From Candidatus Pantoea deserta (GTDB lineage Bacteria; Pseudomonadota; Gammaproteobacteria; Enterobacterales; Enterobacteriaceae): a stretch of 64,000 nucleotides of DNA. The translations under genes and the position numbers were made by a program. The stretch covers positions 114,317 to 178,316 of the forward strand of contig NZ_RMVG01000009.1 in assembly GCF_003813865.1 (NCBI RefSeq), read 5' to 3'. Below are positions 1-7,418 of this stretch, piece by piece (the stretch's first letter is position 1; each line of letters opens with the position of its first letter). The notes beneath the pieces are model-generated. The model was given only the letters and a program-made list of their open reading frames with translations, did not search any database and was not told the origin of the DNA.

Positions 1-447
1 CTGTTTGCGTTTTACGCCTCGCGCTATGGCGATTTTTTCCGCAATAACCAGGAGGTGGAAAAGACGGAGTGGTATCTGCCGCCGCGCGGCCTGTTTATCG
101 TGCTGGAGCGCGACGGGGAAATTATCGCCATGGGGGCCTATAAGCCGTTTGACAGCGAGACCGCCGAATTAAAGCGCATCTGGACGCGCAGCGATCTGCG
201 GCGTCAGGGGCTGGCGCTACGGGTGGTGCAGGAGCTGGAGCGGCGCGCGCGGCTTGCCGGTTATCGCCGTCTCTACCTTACGACCGGGTTTCGGCAGCCG
301 GAAGCGGTGCATCTCTACAGCAGTTTCGGTTATCAGCCGCAGTTTGATCTCAGCGGCGATCTTGAGCGCTACGGGCAGCCCCCTTATGACGGTCGTCTGC
401 GTTTTACCAAAGTCATCGACGCCGACAGCGTCGCTCAGGCAAGTTAA
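1..447 (+). CDS. GNAT-family N-acetyltransferase, 5' end outside window
   Basis: The open frame runs in from base 1 without a start, so the N-terminus lies upstream; a GTG at 55 is only an internal codon. The visible protein has the GNAT acetyl-CoA fold: a strand around FIVLERDGEIIAMGAY, then the motif A pyrophosphate loop RRQGLA, a long helix and a C-terminal YSSFGY region typical of motif B. It should transfer an acetyl group from acetyl-CoA to an amine; the substrate cannot be read from sequence. It ends 9 bases before an amino-acid ABC permease and is probably co-transcribed with it, suggesting it acts on the imported compound or a derivative. Family call is firm, role is inference. Confidence 0.85.
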   Translation: MFAFYASRYGDFFRNNQEVEKTEWYLPPRGLFIVLERDGEIIAMGAYKPFDSETAELKRIWTRSDLRRQGLALRVVQELERRARLAGYRRLYLTTGFRQPEAVHLYSSFGYQPQFDLSGDLERYGQPPYDGRLRFTKVIDADSVAQAS

Positions 448-456
448 GGAGAAACG

Positions 457-1386
457 ATGAGCAGGGATCATCAACACTTAAAAGTGGTGCCGGCGCGCTA
501 TCCGGCGCGCACTATCGGGGCGATCGTCGCCCTGTTTATTCTGGCGGGCGTCACGGAATCCGTGGCGCTCAATCCGCGCTGGGAGTGGGGCGTTTTCGCC
601 CGCTGGTTCTTTGACCCGGTGATCCTGCACGGTCTGGGGCAGACGCTGCTGCTGACGCTGCTTGGCACCGTGTTCAGCCTGATTTTTGGCGGCTTTCTGG
701 CGCTGGCGCGCCTCTCTTCGTCCTGGCTGCTCAGCAGCCTGGCCTGGGGCTATATCTGGCTGTTCCGCTCGCTGCCGCTGATTGTGGTGCTGATTATTCT
801 GTATAACTTCTCCTACCTCTATGACCAGCTGTCGTTTGGCGTGCCCTTTACCACGCTGGCCTGGGGCCACTTTCAAACCATCAATGTGCTGGGGCAGTTT
901 CCCGCTGCGGTCATCGGCCTGACGCTGGTGCAGGCCGCCTACAGCGCGGAGATTATTCGCGGGGGCTTTCTCGGCGTCGATCATGGGCAGGTGGAAGCCG
1001 CGTCCGCGCTCGGTCTCTCTGCGACGCGGCGTACCTTTCGCATTATTTTGCCGCAGGCGCTGCGCGCCATTATTCCTACTGCCTTTAACGAGATCATCAG
1101 CCTCGCCAAAGGGACGGCGATGGTATACGTGCTGGCGATGCCGGAGCTTTTTTACACCATCCAGATGATTTACAACCGCAACCAGGAAGTGATCCCGCTG
1201 CTGATGGTCGGAGCGGCCTGGTATCTGATCATTACCACCGTGCTGTCGGTGATCCAGCACAGCGTTGAGCGCTGGCTGGCGCGCAGTGTCACCCGCGATC
1301 CGCAGCCTTCGCGCTGGCGTCAGTGGCGCAGCCGCCTGAAACCCGTTGCCGCAAATGAGGAGATTAGCCATGTCCGAAGCCATTGA
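457..1386 (+). CDS. Polar amino-acid ABC transporter, permease
   Basis: Inner-membrane permease of the HisMQ/GlnP type, 309 aa. The N-terminus has one early hydrophobic helix (about 20-40) followed by the usual set of segments starting near residue 60. The EAA cytoplasmic loop is visible as EAASALGLSATRRTFRIILP around residues 180-200, where the ATPase docks. The start ATG at 457 has the ribosome site AAGGAG six bases upstream. The 3' end overlaps the ATPase gene by 17 bases, so the two are translationally coupled. Only one permease gene is present, so the transporter probably uses a homodimer. Substrate class (polar amino acid or derivative) follows from the family; the exact ligand is unknown. 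Confidence 0.92.
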   Translation: MSRDHQHLKVVPARYPARTIGAIVALFILAGVTESVALNPRWEWGVFARWFFDPVILHGLGQTLLLTLLGTVFSLIFGGFLALARLSSSWLLSSLAWGYIWLFRSLPLIVVLIILYNFSYLYDQLSFGVPFTTLAWGHFQTINVLGQFPAAVIGLTLVQAAYSAEIIRGGFLGVDHGQVEAASALGLSATRRTFRIILPQALRAIIPTAFNEIISLAKGTAMVYVLAMPELFYTIQMIYNRNQEVIPLLMVGAAWYLIITTVLSVIQHSVERWLARSVTRDPQPSRWRQWRSRLKPVAANEEISHVRSH

Positions 1387-2164
1387 TTATCGTCAGGCGC
1401 ACGCGACCGGCGCGATTAGTATCACCGGCGTCAGTAAAAGTTACGGCCGCCATAAGGCGCTGGATAACGTTTCGCTTGAGCTGGAACCTGGTTCGGTAAC
1501 GGTGATTGTCGGTCCGTCCGGCTCCGGCAAATCCACCCTGCTGCGCACCCTGAATCACCTGGAGCGCGTTGATGAAGGCTTTATCCAGATTGACGGCGAC
1601 TACATCGGCTATCAGCGGCGCGGCGATAAGCTCTATGAGCTGAAAGAGAAGGCGATTCTGCGCCAGCGCATCAACGTCGGCTATGTGTTTCAGAACTTTA
1701 ATCTGTTCCCGCACCTCACGGTGCTGGAGAACCTGATTGAAGCGCCTGTCGCGCATCGTCAGCTGTCAAAGCGCGACGCCATTACGCGCGCCGGCGAACT
1801 GCTGGAGATCGTCGGGCTGCGCCATAAAGCCGACGCCTGGCCGCGTCATCTGTCCGGCGGACAGCAGCAGCGTATCGCCATTGCGCGCGCGCTGATGCTC
1901 AATCCGCGCGTGATGCTGTTTGACGAACCGACCTCAGCGCTTGACCCTGAGCTGGTGGGCGAAGTGCTGGACGTCATTAAAAAACTGGCGCGCTCCGGCA
2001 CTACGCTGGTGATCGTGACGCATGAGATTGGCTTTGCTCGTGAAGTGGCCGATAACGTGGTGTTTATGGTCGACGGCAAAATTGTTGAGCAGGGCAGCGC
2101 TGCGCAGGTGCTGAGCAATCCGCGCCATGAGCGCACGCGACGCTTCCTTGCGCGCGTTTTATAA
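1370..2164 (+). CDS. Polar amino-acid ABC transporter, ATPase
   Basis: 264-aa nucleotide-binding subunit. Walker A is GPSGSGKST at residues 48-56, the Q-loop is in YVFQNFNLFPH near 105-115, the signature LSGGQQQR is at 161-168, and Walker B with the following DEPTSALD is near 183-190. The H-loop histidine is in VTHEIGFA. All catalytic residues are present. I chose ATG 1370 (MSEAIDY...) because GAGGAG precedes it; a longer frame opens at TTG 1346 without a good ribosome site. It overlaps the permease and lies 10 bases before the binding-protein gene. With these it should power uptake of a polar amino acid or derivative. Confidence 0.93.
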   Translation: MSEAIDYRQAHATGAISITGVSKSYGRHKALDNVSLELEPGSVTVIVGPSGSGKSTLLRTLNHLERVDEGFIQIDGDYIGYQRRGDKLYELKEKAILRQRINVGYVFQNFNLFPHLTVLENLIEAPVAHRQLSKRDAITRAGELLEIVGLRHKADAWPRHLSGGQQQRIAIARALMLNPRVMLFDEPTSALDPELVGEVLDVIKKLARSGTTLVIVTHEIGFAREVADNVVFMVDGKIVEQGSAAQVLSNPRHERTRRFLARVL

Positions 2165-2174
2165 GGCGGCGGCG

Positions 2175-3074
2175 ATGAGAATAGCGTTATTAACCGCGCT
2201 GCTGCTGTGCGCCGCGCAGCCGCTGCTGGCGGCGGAGCGTCTGGATGTTACGAAGAATGAGACGCCGATAGCGGCGCCGGCGAATCCGCAGGCGATCCGC
2301 CTGATCCCGGCCGGTTTTCATTTTGTGGAGCCGGGCTATCTGACCGTCGCGACATCCAATACCAATTCCCCGCCGCTGGGACTGCTGGCGTCCGACAATA
2401 AAACGCGCATCGGCAGCGATGCCGATTTTGCGCGGCTGCTGGCTGATAGCCTGGGATTAAAGCTGCGGCTGGTGCCTGCCTCGTGGGAAGACTGGCCGCT
2501 GGGCGTGACCGCCGGACGCTACGACGTGGCCATGTTTAATATCGCCGTGACGGAGGAGCGCAAGAAGAAATTTGACTTCGCTACCTACCGCGCAGACGGC
2601 CATGCTTTTCTGGTCAAGGCCGATAGCCCAATTCGCGCTATCAGGCAGGCGGAGGATATAGCAGGCAAGCGCATTATCGTCGGCTCCGGCACTAATCAGG
2701 AACGTATCCTGCTCGGCTGGGATGAGAAAAACCGCGCGCAGGGGCTTAAGCCCGTCACGCCGGTTTACCTGACCGATGAGGCGGCCGCGACGCTGACGCT
2801 GCTTTCGGGCCGTGCCGATGCGCTGTTTGGTCCGCAGTCGATGGCGGCCTGGAAGGTAGCCTCGCGCGGAGATACCCGAATCGCGGGCTACGGACCGGTG
2901 CGATCCTGGGTGGCGGTGACGACGAAAAAAGGCAATGGCCTGGCGCAGGCGTTACAGAGCGCCATCAACGGCGCTATTGCTGGCGGTCAGTATCAGCAGG
3001 TGCTGAACCGCTGGGGAGAAGAGAATGAGGCGGTCAAGGCATCCACGGTTAATCCGCCGGGGATTGTTTACTGA
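2175..3074 (+). CDS. Amino-acid ABC transporter, periplasmic binding protein
   Basis: 299-aa solute-binding protein of the SBP_bac_3 type. The ATG at 2175 gives a clean signal peptide (RIALLTALLLCAAQPLLAA, cleavage after AA near residue 20); an upstream frame opening at 2127 overlaps the ATPase and would destroy it. The domain contains the typical GSDADFARLLADSLGLKLRLV and AGRYDVAMFNIAVTEERKKKFDFA segments. The KxxDF motif matches members binding polar amino acids. It is last in the operon and would deliver ligand to the permease and ATPase encoded upstream. The insert of about 30 residues between the signal peptide and the domain is slightly longer than usual. Confidence 0.9.
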   Translation: MRIALLTALLLCAAQPLLAAERLDVTKNETPIAAPANPQAIRLIPAGFHFVEPGYLTVATSNTNSPPLGLLASDNKTRIGSDADFARLLADSLGLKLRLVPASWEDWPLGVTAGRYDVAMFNIAVTEERKKKFDFATYRADGHAFLVKADSPIRAIRQAEDIAGKRIIVGSGTNQERILLGWDEKNRAQGLKPVTPVYLTDEAAATLTLLSGRADALFGPQSMAAWKVASRGDTRIAGYGPVRSWVAVTTKKGNGLAQALQSAINGAIAGGQYQQVLNRWGEENEAVKASTVNPPGIVY

Positions 3075-3698
3075 CGCAGGCGCGCGTGGCTGTGCGCTGA
3101 ATGAACCACGCACGGGGCAAGGCGGCGAAAGCGGAGCTGATACGCGCGAGCCTTAAGGAAAGGGTTAACGCCGCCTGTGACCCGTCATGTAACCCTCCGC
3201 CGCAGGAGCAGTAAAAGCCCGTATGCGGCGGGCCTTACTGACTTCATCCCGCTGTTAAAGCCTGCTCTGCCTGACACTGCGTCTCCTGGCGTTGCTGGAG
3301 AGATAACTCGCTGTCCCATACCGGGGCTAACAGGGTGGTCCCGTCGCGGGACTGCAAGGATTTAAGCGGGCTGGGACCGGCATGCCGTCCAGCGAGGCAG
3401 GGCGCGCGAACTCAACGACGCATCATTTCTTTTGAAGGCGCGTCCCTGGCGTTCAGCCAGCGCCTTTTCGAGTTGGATAACAGAAATGCGGGCGATGGGC
3501 CTGTTCGCTCCTTTTGCCCGACCGCAAAGCTGCCGCAGGCCAGCCATCACCCTGTAATTCATCACAGAATTATTTTTCAGCCTGCCCCAGTCGGGCTAGA
3601 CTCTAGTCATTCCGTCCCGATGCTGGCCTGGCGCTGGTCCTGCGTCAGCCGCTTTCAGGACAATACCCTGTCGCAGAACCGTATTGAGTAGGGTGGTA
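3075..3698. other. 624-bp intergenic region with hairpins
   Basis: No convincing gene is present; the open frames here lack family features and good ribosome sites. Two structured pieces stand out: a 32-base inverted repeat at 3209-3240 and a short perfect hairpin at 3338-3352 (GTCCCG-TCG-CGGGAC). The stretch is unusually long compared with neighbouring spacing and ends in the promoter region of the HAM1/SIR2 pair. Confidence 0.6.
3209..3240. terminator. Inverted repeat, possible terminator of the ABC operon
   Basis: Arms CAGTAAAAGCCCG and CGGGCCTTACTG flank a 7-base loop, with 11 paired positions and a small mismatch. It lies 135 bases after the ABC operon. There is no long T-run, so it could equally be a REP-like element or processing site. 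Confidence 0.4.
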
Positions 3699-4259
3699 AT
3701 GAAAATCCGTTTTTTATCGGCCAACGAATATAAGTTGACCGAGGTACGCAAAATCCTTGAACCGGTCGGCGTTGACGTATTGCCCATTGCGCGTCGTATT
3801 GAAGAAATCCAGACGGAAAATGAGCTGGAACTGGTACGCGATAAGCTGACCAAAGCCTTTTCTCTTATTGGTCGTCCACTCTTTGTTGAGCATACCGGTC
3901 TCTATCTCGACGGGCTCAATGGTTTGCCCGCCGGGCTAACGCGCATTTTCTGGAACCGTCTGGAAGCAGAGCGCTTCGCCAAGCTGGTACAGGGGCTGGA
4001 CAGCCAGGCCGTCACGGCGAAGACCGTGCTGGGCTACTGTGACGGTCGTAAAATGTATCAGTTTCATGGCGAAGTGCGCGGGACCATCGCCGCGAAACCG
4101 GCCGGGTCGCAGGAGTTTCAGTGGGACTGCATCTTTATTCCCGAAGGCTATAGCCAGACCTTTGCTGAAATGGGCGAGCTTAAAAACGAGATATCGATGC
4201 GTAAGCTGGCGCTCGATCGCTTTGCTGATTTTCTGAAAACCGCGCGAGGAGTGGCATGA
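3699..4259 (+). CDS. HAM1/ITPase-like protein with altered active site (KomB-like)
   Basis: 186-aa member of the HAM1/RdgB/ITPA non-canonical purine NTP pyrophosphatase fold. Seen: the nucleotide-binding SANEYK (residues 7-12, consensus S/T-x-N-x-x-K), a metal-ligand-like E40, and the ITPA-like segment FQWDCIFIPEGYSQTFAEM at 140-158. Two key positions differ. The conserved acidic pair (DD in RdgB, ED in ITPA) reads E64-H65, so the proposed general base is a histidine. The C-terminal S-H-R base-recognition motif reads S166-M167-R168. This suggests binding of (d)ITP-type nucleotides without normal hydrolysis. The gene overlaps the SIR2 gene by ATGA, as expected for a sensor/effector complex. 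Start ATG 3699 has AGGGTGG upstream. A housekeeping RdgB would be elsewhere. Confidence 0.8.
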   Translation: MKIRFLSANEYKLTEVRKILEPVGVDVLPIARRIEEIQTENELELVRDKLTKAFSLIGRPLFVEHTGLYLDGLNGLPAGLTRIFWNRLEAERFAKLVQGLDSQAVTAKTVLGYCDGRKMYQFHGEVRGTIAAKPAGSQEFQWDCIFIPEGYSQTFAEMGELKNEISMRKLALDRFADFLKTARGVA

Positions 4260-5053
4260 TCCCGGAAATAAAACGCGCTTACGACGCCGGTAAGCTTATT
4301 TTGTTCGCTGGCGCAGGCATTTCGCGCAACCTTGGCCTGCCGGAATGGCATGAGTTGATTGCCCACCTGGCGAACGAGCTGGGTTACGACCCAAAAATCT
4401 TTAACTCTTACGGCACCCATCTTTCGCTGGCTGAGTATTACAAACAGAAAAAAGGCTCGCTGGGACCGCTACGCAGCTGGATGGATCGCGAGTGGCATCG
4501 GCCTGACATCGATGTTCGAAGCTCTGAAATTCACACCATGATCACCCAGGGGAATTTTAGCCGTATCTATACCACTAATTACGATCGCTGGCTGGAAGCC
4601 GCGCACGAGGCGCACGGCGTGCCCTACAGTAAGGTCGCCAATGCGGCCGATCTGGTGGCGTTAACGGAAGATAAGCGGCATATCATTAAGCTGCACGGCG
4701 ATTTTGATGACGACACCTCGATTGTGCTGGATGAAAGCAGCTATTTTGAGCGGCTCTATTTTGACTCGCCGCTGGACATCAAACTTACCCATGATGTGAT
4801 GGGCAATTCGGTGCTGTTTGTCGGCTATAGCATCAGTGACTTCAACATCCGCCTGCTGTTTTATCGCCTGACGAAAATGTGGGGCAGAACGGGACTGGCT
4901 ACCGCCCGGCCGAAGTCCTATCTCTTTACCAATCGAAACAATCCTGTGGCACGCGAGGTGTTAGGCCAGTGGGGCATTGAGATGATCGTGTCCGAAGAGG
5001 ATGATCCGCGCAAAGCCCTTGCCGACTTCCTTAATGAACTGATTTCGCAATAG
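4256..5053 (+). CDS. SIR2-like NADase effector (KomC-like)
   Basis: 265-aa SIR2-like protein of the type used as antiphage effector rather than a protein deacetylase; no zinc-binding Cys tetrad is seen. Visible motifs are GAGIS (19-23) for NAD binding, TTNYD (106-110), KLHGD (145-149) with candidate catalytic H147, and GYSISD (190-195). It starts in the ATGA overlap with the HAM1-like gene, so the two are made together. HAM1-SIR2 pairs are known as the dITP-responsive NADase of the Kongming defence system, where NAD+ is depleted in infected cells. That role is inferred here. No adenosine deaminase gene, the third Kongming component, lies beside it. The next gene is SOS-regulated yebG. Confidence 0.85.
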   Translation: MIPEIKRAYDAGKLILFAGAGISRNLGLPEWHELIAHLANELGYDPKIFNSYGTHLSLAEYYKQKKGSLGPLRSWMDREWHRPDIDVRSSEIHTMITQGNFSRIYTTNYDRWLEAAHEAHGVPYSKVANAADLVALTEDKRHIIKLHGDFDDDTSIVLDESSYFERLYFDSPLDIKLTHDVMGNSVLFVGYSISDFNIRLLFYRLTKMWGRTGLATARPKSYLFTNRNNPVAREVLGQWGIEMIVSEEDDPRKALADFLNELISQ

Positions 5054-5120
5054 AAAAAATTCTCTACTTTACCTGATGGCTGACGGGAAAAAAGGATGCA
5101 ATCTCGCCGCAGGAGGGATA

Positions 5121-5140
5121 TACTGTATATATTAACAGTA
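5121..5140 (+). promoter_or_regulatory. LexA (SOS) box upstream of yebG
   Basis: TACTGTATATATTAACAGTA matches the LexA consensus CTGT-N8-ACAG exactly (5123-5138). It lies 15 bases before the yebG start and so probably overlaps the core promoter. LexA repression with induction after DNA damage is expected, as known for E. coli yebG. Confidence 0.93.
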
Positions 5141-5154
5141 TCGGAGAGGCGAAA

Positions 5155-5505
5155 ATGGCTGTCGAAATTAAATACGTAGTCGTCAGGAAGGGTGAAGAGA
5201 AAATGACGTTTGTCAGCAAAAAAGAGGCGGATGCCTACGACAAAATGCTCGATTTGGCGGAAGCCTTTACCGACTGGTTAACGCAGCATCAGCCCGATAT
5301 GGATGAGTCTCAGACGGAAACGCTTGGTCTGCTGCTCGCCGAGCAGAAAGAGACGATCCAGCATATTCTGCGCACCAGTAAGCTTCCGGATGCCGCTGAC
5401 GCCGCCGGCGCGGCGAAAAAAGCCGACGCGGCTGAGACCTCAGACGCGAGTCAGGACGGTGAAACCGCACCGGCCAGAAAAGTGCGCGCCGTTAAAGCCG
5501 CCTGA
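5155..5505 (+). CDS. yebG: DNA damage-inducible protein YebG
   Basis: 116-aa YebG-family protein. The first about 75 residues match the family (MAVEIKYVVVRKGEEKMTF..., with the KKEADAYDKMLDLAEAF helix). The tail from about 80 is an Ala/Asp/Lys-rich low-complexity segment ending in ARKVRAVKAA, likely disordered. GGAGAGG precedes the ATG, and a consensus LexA box lies just upstream. YebG is a conserved SOS protein of unknown biochemical function. It is monocistronic, with a terminator right after it. The upstream neighbour is a SIR2 effector, which is not the usual E. coli arrangement. Confidence 0.93.
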   Translation: MAVEIKYVVVRKGEEKMTFVSKKEADAYDKMLDLAEAFTDWLTQHQPDMDESQTETLGLLLAEQKETIQHILRTSKLPDAADAAGAAKKADAAETSDASQDGETAPARKVRAVKAA

Positions 5506-5515
5506 TGCAGCCGCT

Positions 5516-5557
5516 AAAAAACGCGCCCCAGTGCTTTTGCCTGCGGCGCGTTTTTTT
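5516..5557 (+). terminator. Rho-independent terminator of yebG
   Basis: AAAAAACGCGCC pairs with GGCGCGTTTTTTT around a 16-base loop, followed by a seven-base T-run. It lies 11 bases after the yebG stop. Confidence 0.85.
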
Positions 5558-5604
5558 ATGCCTGAAAATCTGCATTAAACGGGTTTCTGTTGCTCTGCCC
5601 GGTA

Positions 5605-5709
5605 TTAATGAGAGAACAGAGAAAAAGTGCCTGAATAGTAGCTCGCCATCCATGCTACGTAGGCCAGCCATACCACGATTCCACCTGCCAGACCAAATTT
5701 GATTGTCAT
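5605..5709 (-). CDS. Small membrane protein, 34 aa, unrecognised
   Basis: A 34-codon frame with a strong ribosome site (CTGGAGAGGG, 6 bases before ATG 5709). The product starts MTIKFGLAGGIVVWLAYVAW and ends SYYSGTFSLFSH. Residues about 6-24 form a single hydrophobic, Gly/Val/Trp-rich helix with a short polar tail, typical of bacterial single-pass miniproteins that tune larger membrane complexes. It reads opposite to yebG and ends beyond that gene's terminator. An FNR-like sequence lies 68 bases upstream of the start. I do not recognise the family. The ribosome site and composition argue that it is real; expression is not shown. Confidence 0.6.
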   Translation of the reverse strand: MTIKFGLAGGIVVWLAYVAWMASYYSGTFSLFSH

Positions 5710-5776
5710 AAGCCCTCTCCAGTATGCGTTTGTGCATCTCGTTGACACAAACTGACAGAAGGCACAGCTGCGTGAT

Positions 5777-5790
5777 TTGTTTCAGATCAA
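5777..5790 (-). promoter_or_regulatory. Possible FNR/CRP-type site
   Basis: On the minus strand this reads TTGAT-CTGA-AACAA, one mismatch from the FNR consensus TTGAT-N4-ATCAA. It lies upstream of the 34-aa membrane protein gene. No clear -10 box was found at the expected distance, so this is only a candidate. Confidence 0.3.
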
Positions 5791-5855
5791 TAAAGCGGCT
5801 TGCGGCGGTTCAAAGCTAAAAGAACTTATATCAAAAACCGCCTTCCGCTTAAGGC

Positions 5856-7211
5856 TTATTCGACGGCGCGCTGTTGCAGCGCCTCGGCTGAACGCTGTGC
5901 GGTTGCCAGCACCTCGGCAAGATCGACCGCGTTAAGCTTGCCGTCCTGCTTCACAATGCGGCCGTTAATAATCACCGTGGCGACATTGTGCGGCTGCGCC
6001 GAATAGAGCAGCAGGGCGGCCGGATCGCCGCCGCCATAGCCGCTCATAGTGAGAGAATCGGGAGAGATAATTTGAATATCGGCGCGCTTGCCGGGTGCCA
6101 GCGATCCGGTTTCCTTATCGAGACCAAGCGTTTCGGCGCCCCCGCGCGTTGCCATTATCAGCAGCTGACGAGGATCGGGGCGGGATTCATCGGCAGTCGC
6201 GCCGCTCAGGGTTAAGGCCGCCAGCCGCATTGTGGCGAACATATCCCCGCTGCCTGCCAGGCTGTTGCCGTCAATGCCGAAACCGATTCGCGTTACGCCG
6301 TCAAAATGATCGAGGCGCGTCAGACCATAGCCAACGCGCTGCTCGCTTAATGGCGTAATGGCCAGCGAAGCGCCGGCGTGGTTCAGCGCCTGAAGCTGGC
6401 TGGCTCTGGCGTTGGTGGCATGCACCAGCGTCACAGAAGGCGCGAGATAGCGGCGCGCAATCAGCGCCTCAAACATGGCGTCGGCGTCTCCGCTCACGTG
6501 AACCTGTATCGGCAGACCACGCGCTTTAGCCCAGCGGTATTCACGATCGCGCACTGCCCAGTTCTGCTCATCGTTAAGCTGACGCGGCAAACGCCATGCC
6601 AGGCCCACTTTCACCAGCGGATCCTGACGCGCGGCCAGGGCAGTCGCATGGTTAAGATCCACAGGGAAGCGTGTGGATTTATCCGGCCCGCCGTAGTACA
6701 TAATGGCGCGGATACCGGCATCCCTGAGTGCGCTAAAGCCTGCCTCAGCCCATGCCGGACCGCGAACGTTATCAAAAAAGTCGCCGCTGGTGGTAATGCC
6801 GCCGTTTAGCAGCTCAAGCGCGCCGGTATACATAGCGGTATAAATATCGTCTGGCTGCATTTTGCTTCCCAGGGCGTTGCTGACCGGAAAAAATTTTCCT
6901 CCGGCGTTGCGAAACTGGCCGCGCAGGGTCGTCACCCACAGGTGAGAATGGGCGTCAACAAAGCCAGGCAGAACAAAGCGGCCTTTAGCATCAATGATTT
7001 CCGCATCAGGAACGCTGAGCTTTTCCCCCACTGCAACAATGGTGTCGCCGCGAATCAGCACATCGCCGCGCGGCAGATCCTGTCCGCCAGGCGTCATCGG
7101 CATGATATAGCCGTCGCGAATCAGTAACGGCCTGTCAGCGGAAGCCCAGGTCGCTAAGGGAACGAGCATGGCAAGCAGCGCGGCAGGCATCCGGCGTGAG
7201 AGAGCGAGCAT
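5856..7211 (-). CDS. Exported amidohydrolase (cytosine deaminase/AtzA-like superfamily)
   Basis: 451-aa metal-dependent hydrolase. An N-terminal signal peptide (MLALSRRMPAALLAMLVPLA...TWASA) predicts export. The composite beta-sandwich (about 25-75) leads into the barrel, with the metal motif DAHSH near residue 87-91. Later metal or catalytic positions are visible in the HVSGDA, LVHATNA and FGIDGNS segments, and the C-terminal LAPGKRADIQII returns to the sandwich, as in imidazolonepropionase/AtzA relatives. Start ATG 7211 follows AGGAGA. Possible substrates are cyclic amides, deaminated rings or peptidic compounds; none can be named. It is monocistronic. Although near the HAM1/SIR2 pair, export makes a role as its nucleoside deaminase unlikely. 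Confidence 0.82.
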   Translation of the reverse strand: MLALSRRMPAALLAMLVPLATWASADRPLLIRDGYIMPMTPGGQDLPRGDVLIRGDTIVAVGEKLSVPDAEIIDAKGRFVLPGFVDAHSHLWVTTLRGQFRNAGGKFFPVSNALGSKMQPDDIYTAMYTGALELLNGGITTSGDFFDNVRGPAWAEAGFSALRDAGIRAIMYYGGPDKSTRFPVDLNHATALAARQDPLVKVGLAWRLPRQLNDEQNWAVRDREYRWAKARGLPIQVHVSGDADAMFEALIARRYLAPSVTLVHATNARASQLQALNHAGASLAITPLSEQRVGYGLTRLDHFDGVTRIGFGIDGNSLAGSGDMFATMRLAALTLSGATADESRPDPRQLLIMATRGGAETLGLDKETGSLAPGKRADIQIISPDSLTMSGYGGGDPAALLLYSAQPHNVATVIINGRIVKQDGKLNAVDLAEVLATAQRSAEALQQRAVE

Positions 7212-7360
7212 GGCGTCTCCTGAGGTGAAATGTAAATTTCATTTAATATAGCGATAAAAAAAAAGTTCGCCAGGCGAGGAAAGCAAACTGACAGCCTTCT
7301 GCCTGCTCAGGTGAGAATAAACTCTACAGCCAGGGTAAAATATTTGACTTAAGAGGAGAC

Positions 7361-7411
7361 ATGAAAATATTTCGTGTCAGAAAGGGGAACTTTAAGAGGA
7401 GAGAAGATTAA
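7361..7411 (+). CDS. Possible 16-aa leader-type small ORF
   Basis: ATG follows a very good ribosome site (AAGAGGAGAC). The 16-residue product is highly basic (MKIFRVRKGNFKRRED). It ends 7 bases before a second small ORF, so the two could be translationally coupled. No family recognised; could be chance in purine-rich DNA. Confidence 0.25.
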   Translation: MKIFRVRKGNFKRRED

Positions 7412-7418
7412 GGCAGAA

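Noticed and set aside
3177..3691. Two overlapping plus-strand frames (62 and 118 codons) before the HAM1-like gene
   Set aside because: No ribosome site, odd amino-acid composition and no family pattern; treated as non-coding.
3699..4259. HAM1-like gene as the housekeeping rdgB
   Set aside because: Catalytic Asp and base-recognition His are changed, the context is not yggS-yggW-like, and it is fused by overlap to a SIR2 gene.
5856..7211. Amidohydrolase as the missing adenosine deaminase of the HAM1/SIR2 module
   Set aside because: It has a signal peptide, is on the opposite strand beyond yebG, and resembles AtzA/imidazolonepropionase relatives rather than a nucleoside deaminase.
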